Below, one piece after another: positions 1 through 8,162 of a stretch of DNA of 64,000 nucleotides. A program made the translations under genes and the position numbers. The DNA is from Bombus terrestris (lineage: Eukaryota > Arthropoda > Insecta > Hymenoptera > Apidae): positions 487,501-551,500 of the forward strand of contig NW_025963548.1 in NCBI RefSeq assembly GCF_910591885.1. The letters run 5' to 3'. The notes below the pieces were generated by a model. The model searched no databases. It was not told the DNA's origin and saw nothing but the letters and a program-made list of their open reading frames with translations. How positions within the stretch are numbered: the stretch's first letter is position 1; each line of letters starts with the position of its first letter.

Positions 1-1957
1 CTGTGTAGGTGATCCACCTATCGTTCAGATAGGCCTGAATCACCCTAACGAGGTATGGCGGGGACTCGAAGTGTCGCAGCGCCTCCACGATCCTGCTCCA
101 AGGAATGCTATTGAAAGCGTTGGAGATGTCCAAGGAGACGGCTACCGCCACCCCTTCTCGCGCGACCATGTCCTCCGCCATGGATCTCAGCCTCTTTACC
201 GCGTCCACGGTCGAGCGGCCCCGGCGAAATCCAAATTGGCTATCGTGCCATCCGGGAATCCGTCTCTCCATGTGTGCCTCCAGGCGGGCGACTATGATCC
301 TCTCGAAGAGTTTACCCACCTCGTCGAGAAGACACACCGGCCTGTATGCCGATGGCGCGTCCGGCGGTCGACCCTCCTTCCGTAGCAGCACGAGTTTCGC
401 CGTGCGCCACGCCCGAGGATAGGCGCCCTCCTTCAGGCACCTGGAGAACAGGTGCCGCAAACGGGGAGCCAAGGTGTCGATCGACTCCGTCCAGACCCGG
501 CCCGGGATCCCGTCCGGACCCGGCGCCACGTCGCGGGATGCCATCTTCTTCGCGGCTTCGAGCAACTCTTCCTCAGTCACTCGAAGTTCCTCGTTCCAAT
601 CCGTCGGCGCCGTCCCGTCGATGGTGGTAGGGGCTGGCGCGGACGTCTCGTTGTTGTCCCGCCGTGGGAACAAAGTCCCGATGACGTTGTCCAGTAACGC
701 CGGATCCATGTTTTCGGTCAGCGGGGGGGCCGAAGGTCGCAGTTTCTTCGTAACGATGCGATAGGGCCTCCCCCACGGATCTGAATCGACCAATTCGATC
801 AATCGATCCCAACACCGGGCCTTGGCTAGTTTGATCTCCCGTTGGAGAGCGCGTCTCGTCTCTCTGTATTCTTCATAGCGGCGAGAGATCTCCTCCTCGT
901 CGTGTGTCCGTCTGCGGCGACGCGCCCTTACGAATCTTCTCCGGGCCCGCATGCAACCCGCCCGCATATCGGCTATTTCCGGTGTCCACCAATACACGGA
1001 ACGGTCGCCTCTGTTTCCCGGGGCGGAGCGCGGCATAGAGGCGTCGCATGCCGCGATCATGTATCCGTGGAGTTCGTCAGCCTCCTCGTCGACGCTACCC
1101 AATGTGGAGGTGGTGGTGGGGGGGGTTGTGGTGTTGTCCCCCCGTGCGTCCCAGCTCCAGGCGGAGACAGTGACCGCCGCCCGCAGCATGTCCTTGTCCC
1201 TCTCCTTCAAGCGCCACCTAGGTGTGGGTGGTGGTGGTCGACGGGACCGGTTCTCCTCTCGTTGTCGTCGGGCACCGCTGTCGCGCGCGGCGGCCTCCCC
1301 CTCCATTTCCATCATTATATAGAGGTGGTCCGATAAGGTCTCCATTCTGTCGGCCACTCTCCATCCGTGGATCTTTCGGTAGAGCCCGGCGGTAGCCCAG
1401 GTAACGTCGACGATGGACGATCCCCTCCACGCCACGCAGGTGCTAGTTGTGCCCCTGTTCACCAGGACCAGTCCGAGCGTCGCGGCCCAGTCTGTCAGCA
1501 TCCTTCCGCGGGAGTCCGTCCTGGTGTCCCCCCATTGCGACGAGCGCGCGTTGAAGTCCCCAAGGACGAGTACCTGACGAGGCATGCATCTACGAACGCA
1601 GTCACCGACCTCGTCCAGGAAGTCCCCGAACGAGGCCACTCCGCTGTTGGGCGAGACGTAAATGCCCACTATCGCGATCCCGTTCCACTCGACGGCGACG
1701 AAGCCGTTACCGCGATCCAGCAGGGCGCCGGGCGAACACAACGCCGGCGTCCATGTTATGGCTGTAGATCCGTTCAGATCCCCGATCCAGTTGGGGGCGT
1801 CGGGGACGCGGTATGGTTCAGCCACCACAGCGAGTGCGACCCGATTCTCCCGTATAGCCTGGAGAAGCAGGTCCTGCGCCCGTCTGGCTCTTCCTATGTT
1901 ACATTGGAGCAGGCGGTTAAAGTTACTCCGCCAGCTCCATGGCCTCCTCCCGGCCAC
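1..1957 (-). CDS. ORF2 of telomeric retrotransposon copy A, partial (endonuclease and N-terminal half of reverse transcriptase)
   Basis: The frame is open from the window edge to a TGA at 1961-1963, giving the first 652 or so residues of a protein that is 1090 residues in the complete copies. The APE-type endonuclease is whole, with motifs VVAEPYR, VLGDFNARSSQWGD and LSDHLYI. Early reverse-transcriptase blocks are present (PGPDGIPG, QFGFRRGRST, VSLDISNAFNS). The YADD active site and the zinc finger are beyond the edge. The coordinate 1957 marks a GTG, not a proven start: no AUG occurs until residue 125. The left end is a window cut, not a biological truncation. Confidence 0.9.
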   Translation of the reverse strand, partial: MAGRRPWSWRSNFNRLLQCNIGRARRAQDLLLQAIRENRVALAVVAEPYRVPDAPNWIGDLNGSTAITWTPALCSPGALLDRGNGFVAVEWNGIAIVGIYVSPNSGVASFGDFLDEVGDCVRRCMPRQVLVLGDFNARSSQWGDTRTDSRGRMLTDWAATLGLVLVNRGTTSTCVAWRGSSIVDVTWATAGLYRKIHGWRVADRMETLSDHLYIMMEMEGEAAARDSGARRQREENRSRRPPPPTPRWRLKERDKDMLRAAVTVSAWSWDARGDNTTTPPTTTSTLGSVDEEADELHGYMIAACDASMPRSAPGNRGDRSVYWWTPEIADMRAGCMRARRRFVRARRRRRTHDEEEISRRYEEYRETRRALQREIKLAKARCWDRLIELVDSDPWGRPYRIVTKKLRPSAPPLTENMDPALLDNVIGTLFPRRDNNETSAPAPTTIDGTAPTDWNEELRVTEEELLEAAKKMASRDVAPGPDGIPGRVWTESIDTLAPRLRHLFSRCLKEGAYPRAWRTAKLVLLRKEGRPPDAPSAYRPVCLLDEVGKLFERIIVARLEAHMERRIPGWHDSQFGFRRGRSTVDAVKRLRSMAEDMVAREGVAVAVSLDISNAFNSIPWSRIVEALRHFESPPYLVRVIQAYLNDRWITYT

Positions 1958-4073
1958 TCGTCACTGCTGATGGTGACTCCGCCCCGGTAGCGTTTCCGCC
2001 GTAGTTCTCGTTGCCGCCGGCGATGGTAGTGATAACGGTGTCGGCGGCGGCGGCAGACCGACGGGTAAGCTGCCCCTTACTTCTCTTGATTTTCGGGGGG
2101 GCACATGCCACTCCGCCCATCCTGTGTCCGGATGGAGCTCCCAGTCGCTCGCATAAGGGACATTTCGGCGCCAAGGCGGGACATCCCCTGGCGCGGTGCC
2201 CGCTTTCACCGCACCTGTAGCAAAGACGGCTTCTATCCTCGGCGGACGTGCAAGTTGCCCGTACGTGCCCCAACTCCAGGCACTTGAAGCACTGTAAGGG
2301 TCTCTTCGGTATGGCAGAGACCCTCGCGATGGACCACCCCAAGGCCACCCTGCCCGCCTGAGCTAGCTTGCGGGCACCGGCCGCCGGACACCTGACCCAT
2401 GCCGATCCGAGTCCGCCCCTGGAGACGCCGATCTCGCCGATCCGAACATCCTCGCTGCTGCATCCCGCGGCCAAGGCCAGAGCTTGACGCAGCTCCTCCT
2501 TGCCCATTGAGATGTCCACATTGGTGACTCTCAGCTCGGCTTTGATCGTGGGAGTTCCGACCCTTACCTTGGTCGGGTCCAGAACGTCTGCCAGGCGCGT
2601 CGCAAGGATCGACGCCTTTTCTCTGTCCTTGTCCCTCGGGACTCTGATGACGATGGCGCCCGTCACCGCCTTCTTCATCGTGACGGCCTCCACGCCTATC
2701 TCGCCGAGGGGGATAGCTCTTCTGGCCATCGTTACGACGTCGGCATACGACATGTTGGCTCCCTCGCTTAACGTCAGTGTTACCGCGGATGTACTCGGTG
2801 CGCGAGGGAGCTTGACTGTTGGCGACGTCTTTTCCTCCCTGAATGGCTTTTTAACGGTGCCACCGCTGCCCGATTTCGGCGCGCCTCCCATCCTATCTGC
2901 CCACGGTTTTTGGACAGTCGCTGGTGGCCGGGACTTCTCCTCTCCTCCAGCGGCGTCCAGCTTCCTTTCGGCGATGTTCTTCTGCCCCATCTTACTTTTT
3001 CTCCCTACCACCACGCTCCACCCGCCGTCCTCCCGAGTCCTTGGGGGCGGCGGGGGATCTGTGCGGGCGGGGGGGCGAGTAGCGGAGTATTCCGCGCTCC
3101 GTCGGGTTTCGGGAGTGCTTTGTTGCTGCTGCCGCTGTTGTTGCAGCTGTTGTTGTTGTTGCTGCTGCGGCCTCAATAGACTCCCGAGTTGTCTCTCCAC
3201 CATCTTCGTTATGGAGGGACCCAACTCTTCTAGCTTTCTCTCGAGGGCGTCGAGTCGCGCTTCTTGGGTTGCAGCCTCGACCCGTGGGCGGTCCGCGTCG
3301 GCACCGCCGCCCCGCAGGCCTTCGATCGCGGGCATAGACCTCCTTGCCAGCTCTCTCCTAAGGGCGGCGTTCTCCTCCTCCAACGCGGACAGTCTCGCCT
3401 CCACCAGCCTCATTGCCGCGTTGTTGCCGCTGCTGCCCGCTTGTTCTCTCCTTCGCGGGGCCTCGCTCTTCCATGCGGCCGAGATATAGCTTGCCGCTTC
3501 CTTCAGCGCTTTGACGTACGTGCCCTTGAGGTTGGACGATGTGGTCGCCACCTTCATGATCTCGGACACGTGTCTCGTTAATTCCGCGCTGACGTCCGCG
3601 GCCGAACTCGTCCTCACTTGTATCTCCAGATCTTCGGAGACTTCCAAGGTGGCTGTTGTCGCCAGTCTCCTCTTCTTCCCCCTGGATGCGATTGATGCCA
3701 GTGATGAGCGAGACGCGAACGAGGCTACCGATTCTTCGTCGTCCGACCTCGCTCGCTCCCGCGATCCTCCCGCAGCAGATGTTGTTATTGTTGTTGCTCC
3801 GTCTGACGGGGCCGGCGCAAGGAAAACGCTGCCCGCCCGGCACCCGCTTCTCGTCCTCGGAGTTCTCGATGTCTCCATGTATTCTTCCGAGAATAGACTT
3901 CTCGCTTCGCCAGGCGTGGTAACACGTTCGGGGGCCTGGCGGCCCACCCCCGAGCGGCCGTGGTCGTATGTTGACGACGTAGTGGGGCCCACTTGACTAC
4001 CCCCGACTACGCCGGTACTGGGGTCTCCCTCCCCTGTACTGTACGTGTTTCTCCTATCTGTTGTGCCTTCCAT
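1923..4073 (-). CDS. ORF1 (Gag-like zinc-knuckle protein) of telomeric retrotransposon copy A
   Basis: A 716-residue nucleic-acid-binding protein that in this clade packages element RNA and directs it to telomeres. I chose the ATG at 4073 because its context is CACCATGG, an ideal Kozak site. The open frame extends 69 codons further upstream, with another ATG at 4106 in poor context. Domains from that start: Ser/Thr-rich N-terminus; a basic patch (GKKRR) near residue 132; heptad coiled-coil segments at about 222-245 and 265-285; poly-Q with short breaks at 303-318; a Pro-rich stretch; then three zinc knuckles at about 595-608 (CFKC...H...C), 618-631 (CYRC...H...C) and 638-657 (CPLC...H...C). 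Copy A alone has Ser at residue 539 where the others have Asn. Its end overlaps ORF2 by 35 bases. Confidence 0.92.
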   Translation of the reverse strand: MEGTTDRRNTYSTGEGDPSTGVVGGSQVGPTTSSTYDHGRSGVGRQAPERVTTPGEARSLFSEEYMETSRTPRTRSGCRAGSVFLAPAPSDGATTITTSAAGGSRERARSDDEESVASFASRSSLASIASRGKKRRLATTATLEVSEDLEIQVRTSSAADVSAELTRHVSEIMKVATTSSNLKGTYVKALKEAASYISAAWKSEAPRRREQAGSSGNNAAMRLVEARLSALEEENAALRRELARRSMPAIEGLRGGGADADRPRVEAATQEARLDALERKLEELGPSITKMVERQLGSLLRPQQQQQQQLQQQRQQQQSTPETRRSAEYSATRPPARTDPPPPPRTREDGGWSVVVGRKSKMGQKNIAERKLDAAGGEEKSRPPATVQKPWADRMGGAPKSGSGGTVKKPFREEKTSPTVKLPRAPSTSAVTLTLSEGANMSYADVVTMARRAIPLGEIGVEAVTMKKAVTGAIVIRVPRDKDREKASILATRLADVLDPTKVRVGTPTIKAELRVTNVDISMGKEELRQALALAAGCSSEDVRIGEIGVSRGGLGSAWVRCPAAGARKLAQAGRVALGWSIARVSAIPKRPLQCFKCLELGHVRATCTSAEDRSRLCYRCGESGHRARGCPALAPKCPLCERLGAPSGHRMGGVACAPPKIKRSKGQLTRRSAAAADTVITTIAGGNENYGGNATGAESPSAVTSGREEAMELAE

Positions 4074-4375
4074 GGTGAATGAAGTTGTTTCTCGCCGGGT
4101 CGTCATCGGGAATCTGTCCTGGTGCCACTCACTCTTTCGCACCCTGTCCCGGAGAGTCCGGAGCAGGGTGACAGGGAGCCCCACGAGAAGGTGAGGTGAG
4201 TGGTCTTGACAGGCATGGGCCCACCAACTTCTCCGAAGTTCCTCGCACCGGATCAGCGACCTGACGGGTACCAGAGGCACCGACCGGCCGCCACCCGACT
4301 ATATGGAACATCAGATCCATCGGGGTTTCCCCGGGGGTGGTCCTACGCCCCGAGAACCCATGCCCGCCTCATGCT

Positions 4376-4568
4376 CCCCAACCTAACCCCAACCTAACCC
4401 CAACCTAACCCCAACCTAACCCCAACCTAACCCCAACCTAACCCCAACCTAACCCCAACCTAACCCCAACCTAACCCCAACCTAACCCCAACCTAACCCC
4501 AACCTAACCCCAACCTAACCCCAACCTAACCCCAACCTAACCCCAACCTAACCCCAACCTAACCCCAA

Positions 4569-4570
<2 letters not shown>
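4376..4570 (-). repeat. Telomeric repeat block 1, (TTAGGTTGGGG) x 17.7
   Basis: 195 bases of perfect CCCCAACCTAA on the plus strand, which is TTAGGTTGGGG on the minus strand. The unit is a fused variant of the ancestral insect TTAGG with an added TTGGGG. Longer G-rich variants of TTAGG are known from Hymenoptera. The block lies between the 5' end of copy A and the poly(A) tail of copy B, and ends exactly after ...CCAACC where the T run begins. Confidence 0.95.
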
Positions 4571-4617
<47 letters not shown>

Positions 4618-4889
4618 CGTGGAGAAATCCTCATGGACTCCCAGCTGCGAGCAGCATGGGAAGTGTCGGACTCTTACCGACTAAAACTCCACGGTGGTCT
4701 TCCAGACGGCTGTTCGAGGAGGGCTCAGGGTCTCTTGCGAATACTACCAAGCGCTCCTCGCCGTCTATCTCCCTGCTGGGCGGGAGACTTCCTTGTTAGA
4801 CAGAAGATCGGGGCCGCCAGGGGGGACCACGCCCCCTAGCGCCCCTTTCCTTGGGTCTTGTTACCTCCTTGGTGACTCCTTGGGCGCGT

Positions 4890-7800
4890 TCACGGCGGCG
4901 GTACCGCCGGTCCGTGACGCGCGGAGACTCCTTGTTGCCGCGCCCTGCTGGTATGCTGGGCTTTCTCTCTTTCTCTCTCCGCCCGCTCCTTCACGAGCAT
5001 AACTTGCTCGCAGAAGGTGCGGACGGCTCTGTACTCCTGGGGCCCCCTGAGCATAGCTTCGATGAGCGTCTCGGGGGCCAATCTCTCGCCGATCTCGAGT
5101 CGTAAGACACGTCGCGGTACCTCCCACGCCGGGCAAGCCTCCAGCGTGTGCCGCGCCGTGTCCTCCTCCTCCCCACAGTGGTGACAGATGGTCGTCACCT
5201 CTCGCCGGATCTTGAGCAGGTAATCGCCGAACACCCCGTGGCCGGTGAGCACCTGAGTCGTCCTGAATGTGAGCGGGACCCCGCCTTTGTCTCTCCACTT
5301 GTCCCAGTTGGGCAGGACGGCGCGGACGGCCCGATGAGGGCGCATCGCATCCTCTTCCAACAGCTGCGAGTGCCACCGCTCCCATGCTTCTAGTCTTGTT
5401 TCCTCCCGAACGTCCACGATTGGTGCCGTCGGCGTGGCACGTCGGTCCAAGGTCGCGGCCCTCCGGTGTTCGTACACCCGGCGAAGGGCAAGGGCCTGTA
5501 GCTCGAACGGGGGGGACGCGGCCAGCACGGTCGCTGTCGCGTAGGACACCGTCCTGTATCCCCTCGCTGCCCGGATGGCGATCGTCCTGTGGAGCCTTCT
5601 CACCAGAGTCCGGTTACGCCGGCTCACCGCCAGATCATCGGCCCATACGGGCGCTCCGTAAAGGACTCGTGACCTGATCACTCCTTCGTAGAGCCTGCGG
5701 ACTCCCAATCCTGCCCCGCCGATGTTAGGTAAAAGGCCGCACAGCGCGTTGGCTGCGGCCGTTACTTTCGGGGCTAAGTACTCAAAGTGTGGCTCGAACG
5801 TCCACTTACTGTCGACGATCAAGCCCAAGTACTTCATCCGGTGTCCCACAGGGACCTCTTCTCCGTCGATGACTATAGTCGACAGCTCCGCAGGCGGCGT
5901 TCCTCTGCGTCGTTGGTCGTAGAACCACAGGGCTTCCGATTTCGCCGGCGACACGCTCAAGCCGAGTCTTCGAATGGCGTGCACCGCGCATGCCACGGCG
6001 GTCTCAGTCAGGCATGCGGCGTCGTTCCACCATCGTCCGCTGGCCAGCACCAGCGTGTCATCCGCGTAGCATATCATGCCAGCCCCCGGCGGCATGGGAC
6101 TTCGGAGGACCGAGTCATAGGCAGTGATCCACAGAATCGGTCCGAGTACCGAGCCCTGCGGCACGCCGCGCTCCACCGGTCTTCGCTCCTTCACGCCGTT
6201 TCTGCCTGTGTAAGTGATCCACCTATCGTTCAGATAGGCCTGAATCACCCTGACGAGGTATGGCGGGGACTCGAAGTGTCGCAGCGCCTCCACGATCCTG
6301 CTCCAAGGAATGCTATTGAAAGCGTTGGAGATGTCCAAGGAGACGGCTACCGCCACCCCTTCTCGCGCGACCATGTCCTCCGCCATGGATCTCAGCCTCT
6401 TTACCGCGTCCACGGTCGAGCGGCCCCGGCGAAATCCAAATTGGCTATCGTGCCATCCGGGAATCCGTCTCTCCATGTGTGCCTCCAGGCGGGCGACTAT
6501 GATCCTCTCGAAGAGTTTACCCACCTCGTCGAGAAGACACACCGGCCTGTATGCCGATGGCGCGTCCGGCGGTCGACCCTCCTTCCGTAGCAGCACGAGT
6601 TTCGCCGTGCGCCACGCCCGAGGATAGGCGCCCTCCTTCAGGCACCTGGAGAACAGGTGCCGCAAACGGGGAGCCAAGGTGTCGATCGACTCCGTCCAGA
6701 CCCGGCCCGGGATCCCGTCCGGACCTGGCGCCACGTCGCGGGATGCCATCTTCTTCGCGGCTTCGAGCAACTCTTCCTCAGTCACTCGAAGTTCCTCGTT
6801 CCAATCCGTCGGCGCCGTCCCGTCGATGGTGGTAGGGGCTGGCGCGGACATCTCGTTGTTGTCCCGCCGTGGGAACAAAGTCCCGATGACGTTGTCCAGT
6901 AACGCCGGATCCATGTTTTCGGTCAGCGGGGGGGCCGAAGGTCGCAGTTTCCTCGCAACGATGCGATAGGGCCTCCCCCACGGATCTGAATCGACCAATT
7001 CGATCAATCGATCCCAACACCGGGCCTTGGCTAGTTTGATCTCCCGTTGGAGAGCGCGTCTCGTCTCTCTGTATTCTTCATAGCGGCGAGAGATCTCCTC
7101 CTCGTCGTGTGTCCGTCTGCGGCGACGCGCCCTTACGAATCTTCTCCGGGCCCGCATGCAACCCGCCCGCATATCGGCTATTTCCGGTGTCCACCAATAC
7201 ACGGAACGGTCGCCTCTGTTTCCCGGGGCGGAGCGCGGCATAGAGGCGTCGCATGCCGCGATCATGTATCCGTGGAGTTCGTCAGCCTCCTCGTCGACGC
7301 TACCCAATGTGGAGGTGGTGGTGGGGGGGGTTGTGGTGTTGTCCCCCCGTGCGTCCCAGCTCCAGGCGGAGACAGTGACCGCCGCCCGCAGCATGTCCTT
7401 GTCCCTCTCCTTCAAGCGCCACCTAGGTGTGGGTGGTGGTGGTCGACGGGACCGGTTCTCCTCTCGTTGTCGTCGGGCACCGCTGTCGCGCGCGGCGGCC
7501 TCCCCCTCCATTTCCATCATTATATAGAGGTGGTCCGATAAGGTCTCCATTCTGTCGGCCACTCTCCATCCGTGGATCTTTCGGTAGAGCCCGGCGGTAG
7601 CCCAGGTAACGTCGACGATGGACGATCCCCTCCACGCCACGCAGGTGCTAGTTGTGCCCCTGTTCACCAGGACCAGTCCGAGCGTCGCGGCCCAGTCTGT
7701 CAGCATCCTTCCGCGGGAGTCCGTCCTGGTGTCCCCCCATTGCGACGAGCGCGCGTTGAAGTCCCCAAGGACGAGTACCTGACGAGGCATGCATCTACGA

Positions 7801-8162
7801 ACGCAGTCACCGACCTCGTCCAGGAAGTCCCCGAACGGGGCCACTCCGCTGTTGGGCGAGACGTAAATGCCCACTATCGCGATCCCGTTCCACTCGACGG
7901 CGACGAAGCCGTTACCGCGATCCAGCAGGGCGCCGGGCGAACACAACGCCGGCGTCCATGTTATGGCTGTAGATCCGTTCAGATCCCCGATCCAGTTGGG
8001 GGCGTCGGGGACGCGGTATGGTTCAGCCACCACAGCGAGTGCGACCCGATTCTCCCGTATAGCCTGGAGAAGCAGGTCCTGCGCCCGTCTGGCTCTTCCT
8101 ATGTTACATTGGAGCAGGCGGTTAAAGTTACTCCGCCAGCTCCATGGCCTCCTCCCGGCCAC
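4890..8162 (-). CDS. ORF2 of telomeric retrotransposon copy B (APE endonuclease, reverse transcriptase, CCHC finger)
   Basis: 1090 residues, uninterrupted. It should nick telomeric repeat DNA and copy the element RNA onto the nicked end. Residues 1-235 form the APE-like endonuclease (QCNIGR at 18, AEPY at 46, GDFNARSSQW from 132, SDH at 209-211). The reverse transcriptase spans about 475-760: PGPDGIPG at 479, LDEVGKLFERII, QFGFRRGRST at 574, LDISNAF at 609, GVPQGSVLGP at 666, and the YADD box at 699-702. A C-terminal zinc finger CX2CX8HX4C lies at 993-1010. The position-8162 codon is GTG; a TGA in frame at 8166-8168 closes the frame upstream and the first Met is residue 125. Copy-specific changes include Pro109, Ala403-Arg404 and Met438. 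Confidence 0.93.
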   Translation of the reverse strand: MAGRRPWSWRSNFNRLLQCNIGRARRAQDLLLQAIRENRVALAVVAEPYRVPDAPNWIGDLNGSTAITWTPALCSPGALLDRGNGFVAVEWNGIAIVGIYVSPNSGVAPFGDFLDEVGDCVRRCMPRQVLVLGDFNARSSQWGDTRTDSRGRMLTDWAATLGLVLVNRGTTSTCVAWRGSSIVDVTWATAGLYRKIHGWRVADRMETLSDHLYIMMEMEGEAAARDSGARRQREENRSRRPPPPTPRWRLKERDKDMLRAAVTVSAWSWDARGDNTTTPPTTTSTLGSVDEEADELHGYMIAACDASMPRSAPGNRGDRSVYWWTPEIADMRAGCMRARRRFVRARRRRRTHDEEEISRRYEEYRETRRALQREIKLAKARCWDRLIELVDSDPWGRPYRIVARKLRPSAPPLTENMDPALLDNVIGTLFPRRDNNEMSAPAPTTIDGTAPTDWNEELRVTEEELLEAAKKMASRDVAPGPDGIPGRVWTESIDTLAPRLRHLFSRCLKEGAYPRAWRTAKLVLLRKEGRPPDAPSAYRPVCLLDEVGKLFERIIVARLEAHMERRIPGWHDSQFGFRRGRSTVDAVKRLRSMAEDMVAREGVAVAVSLDISNAFNSIPWSRIVEALRHFESPPYLVRVIQAYLNDRWITYTGRNGVKERRPVERGVPQGSVLGPILWITAYDSVLRSPMPPGAGMICYADDTLVLASGRWWNDAACLTETAVACAVHAIRRLGLSVSPAKSEALWFYDQRRRGTPPAELSTIVIDGEEVPVGHRMKYLGLIVDSKWTFEPHFEYLAPKVTAAANALCGLLPNIGGAGLGVRRLYEGVIRSRVLYGAPVWADDLAVSRRNRTLVRRLHRTIAIRAARGYRTVSYATATVLAASPPFELQALALRRVYEHRRAATLDRRATPTAPIVDVREETRLEAWERWHSQLLEEDAMRPHRAVRAVLPNWDKWRDKGGVPLTFRTTQVLTGHGVFGDYLLKIRREVTTICHHCGEEEDTARHTLEACPAWEVPRRVLRLEIGERLAPETLIEAMLRGPQEYRAVRTFCEQVMLVKERAEREREKAQHTSRARQQGVSARHGPAVPPP

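Larger units (their letters stand above)
1..4375 (-). mobile_element. Telomere-specific R1-clade non-LTR retrotransposon, copy A (3' part outside the window)
   Basis: This is the copy nearest the chromosome tip. Its 5' end is the last base before the CCCCAACCTAA repeats at 4376. All of ORF1 and about 652 codons of ORF2 are inside the window; the reverse-transcriptase active site, 3' UTR and poly(A) tail lie beyond position 1. The 5' end is the same as in copies B, C and D, with one small difference: the 5' UTR near 4303-4312 carries an ATGG where the others have a run of G. Assignment rests on ORF content and on insertion in telomeric repeats. Confidence 0.93.

Noticed and set aside
2500..3489. 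Long plus-strand open frame (329 codons) opposite ORF1, repeated in copies B, C and D
   Set aside because: It mirrors the codon structure of ORF1 on the other strand, is rich in poly-Cys and poly-Ala from the poly-Q and Ala codons read in reverse, and has no recognisable domain.
4890..8162. Treating the GTG codons at the apparent starts of ORF1 and ORF2 as true starts
   Set aside because: Eukaryotic translation rarely starts at GTG. ORF1 has a perfect Kozak ATG downstream; for ORF2 the start is left open as a finding.
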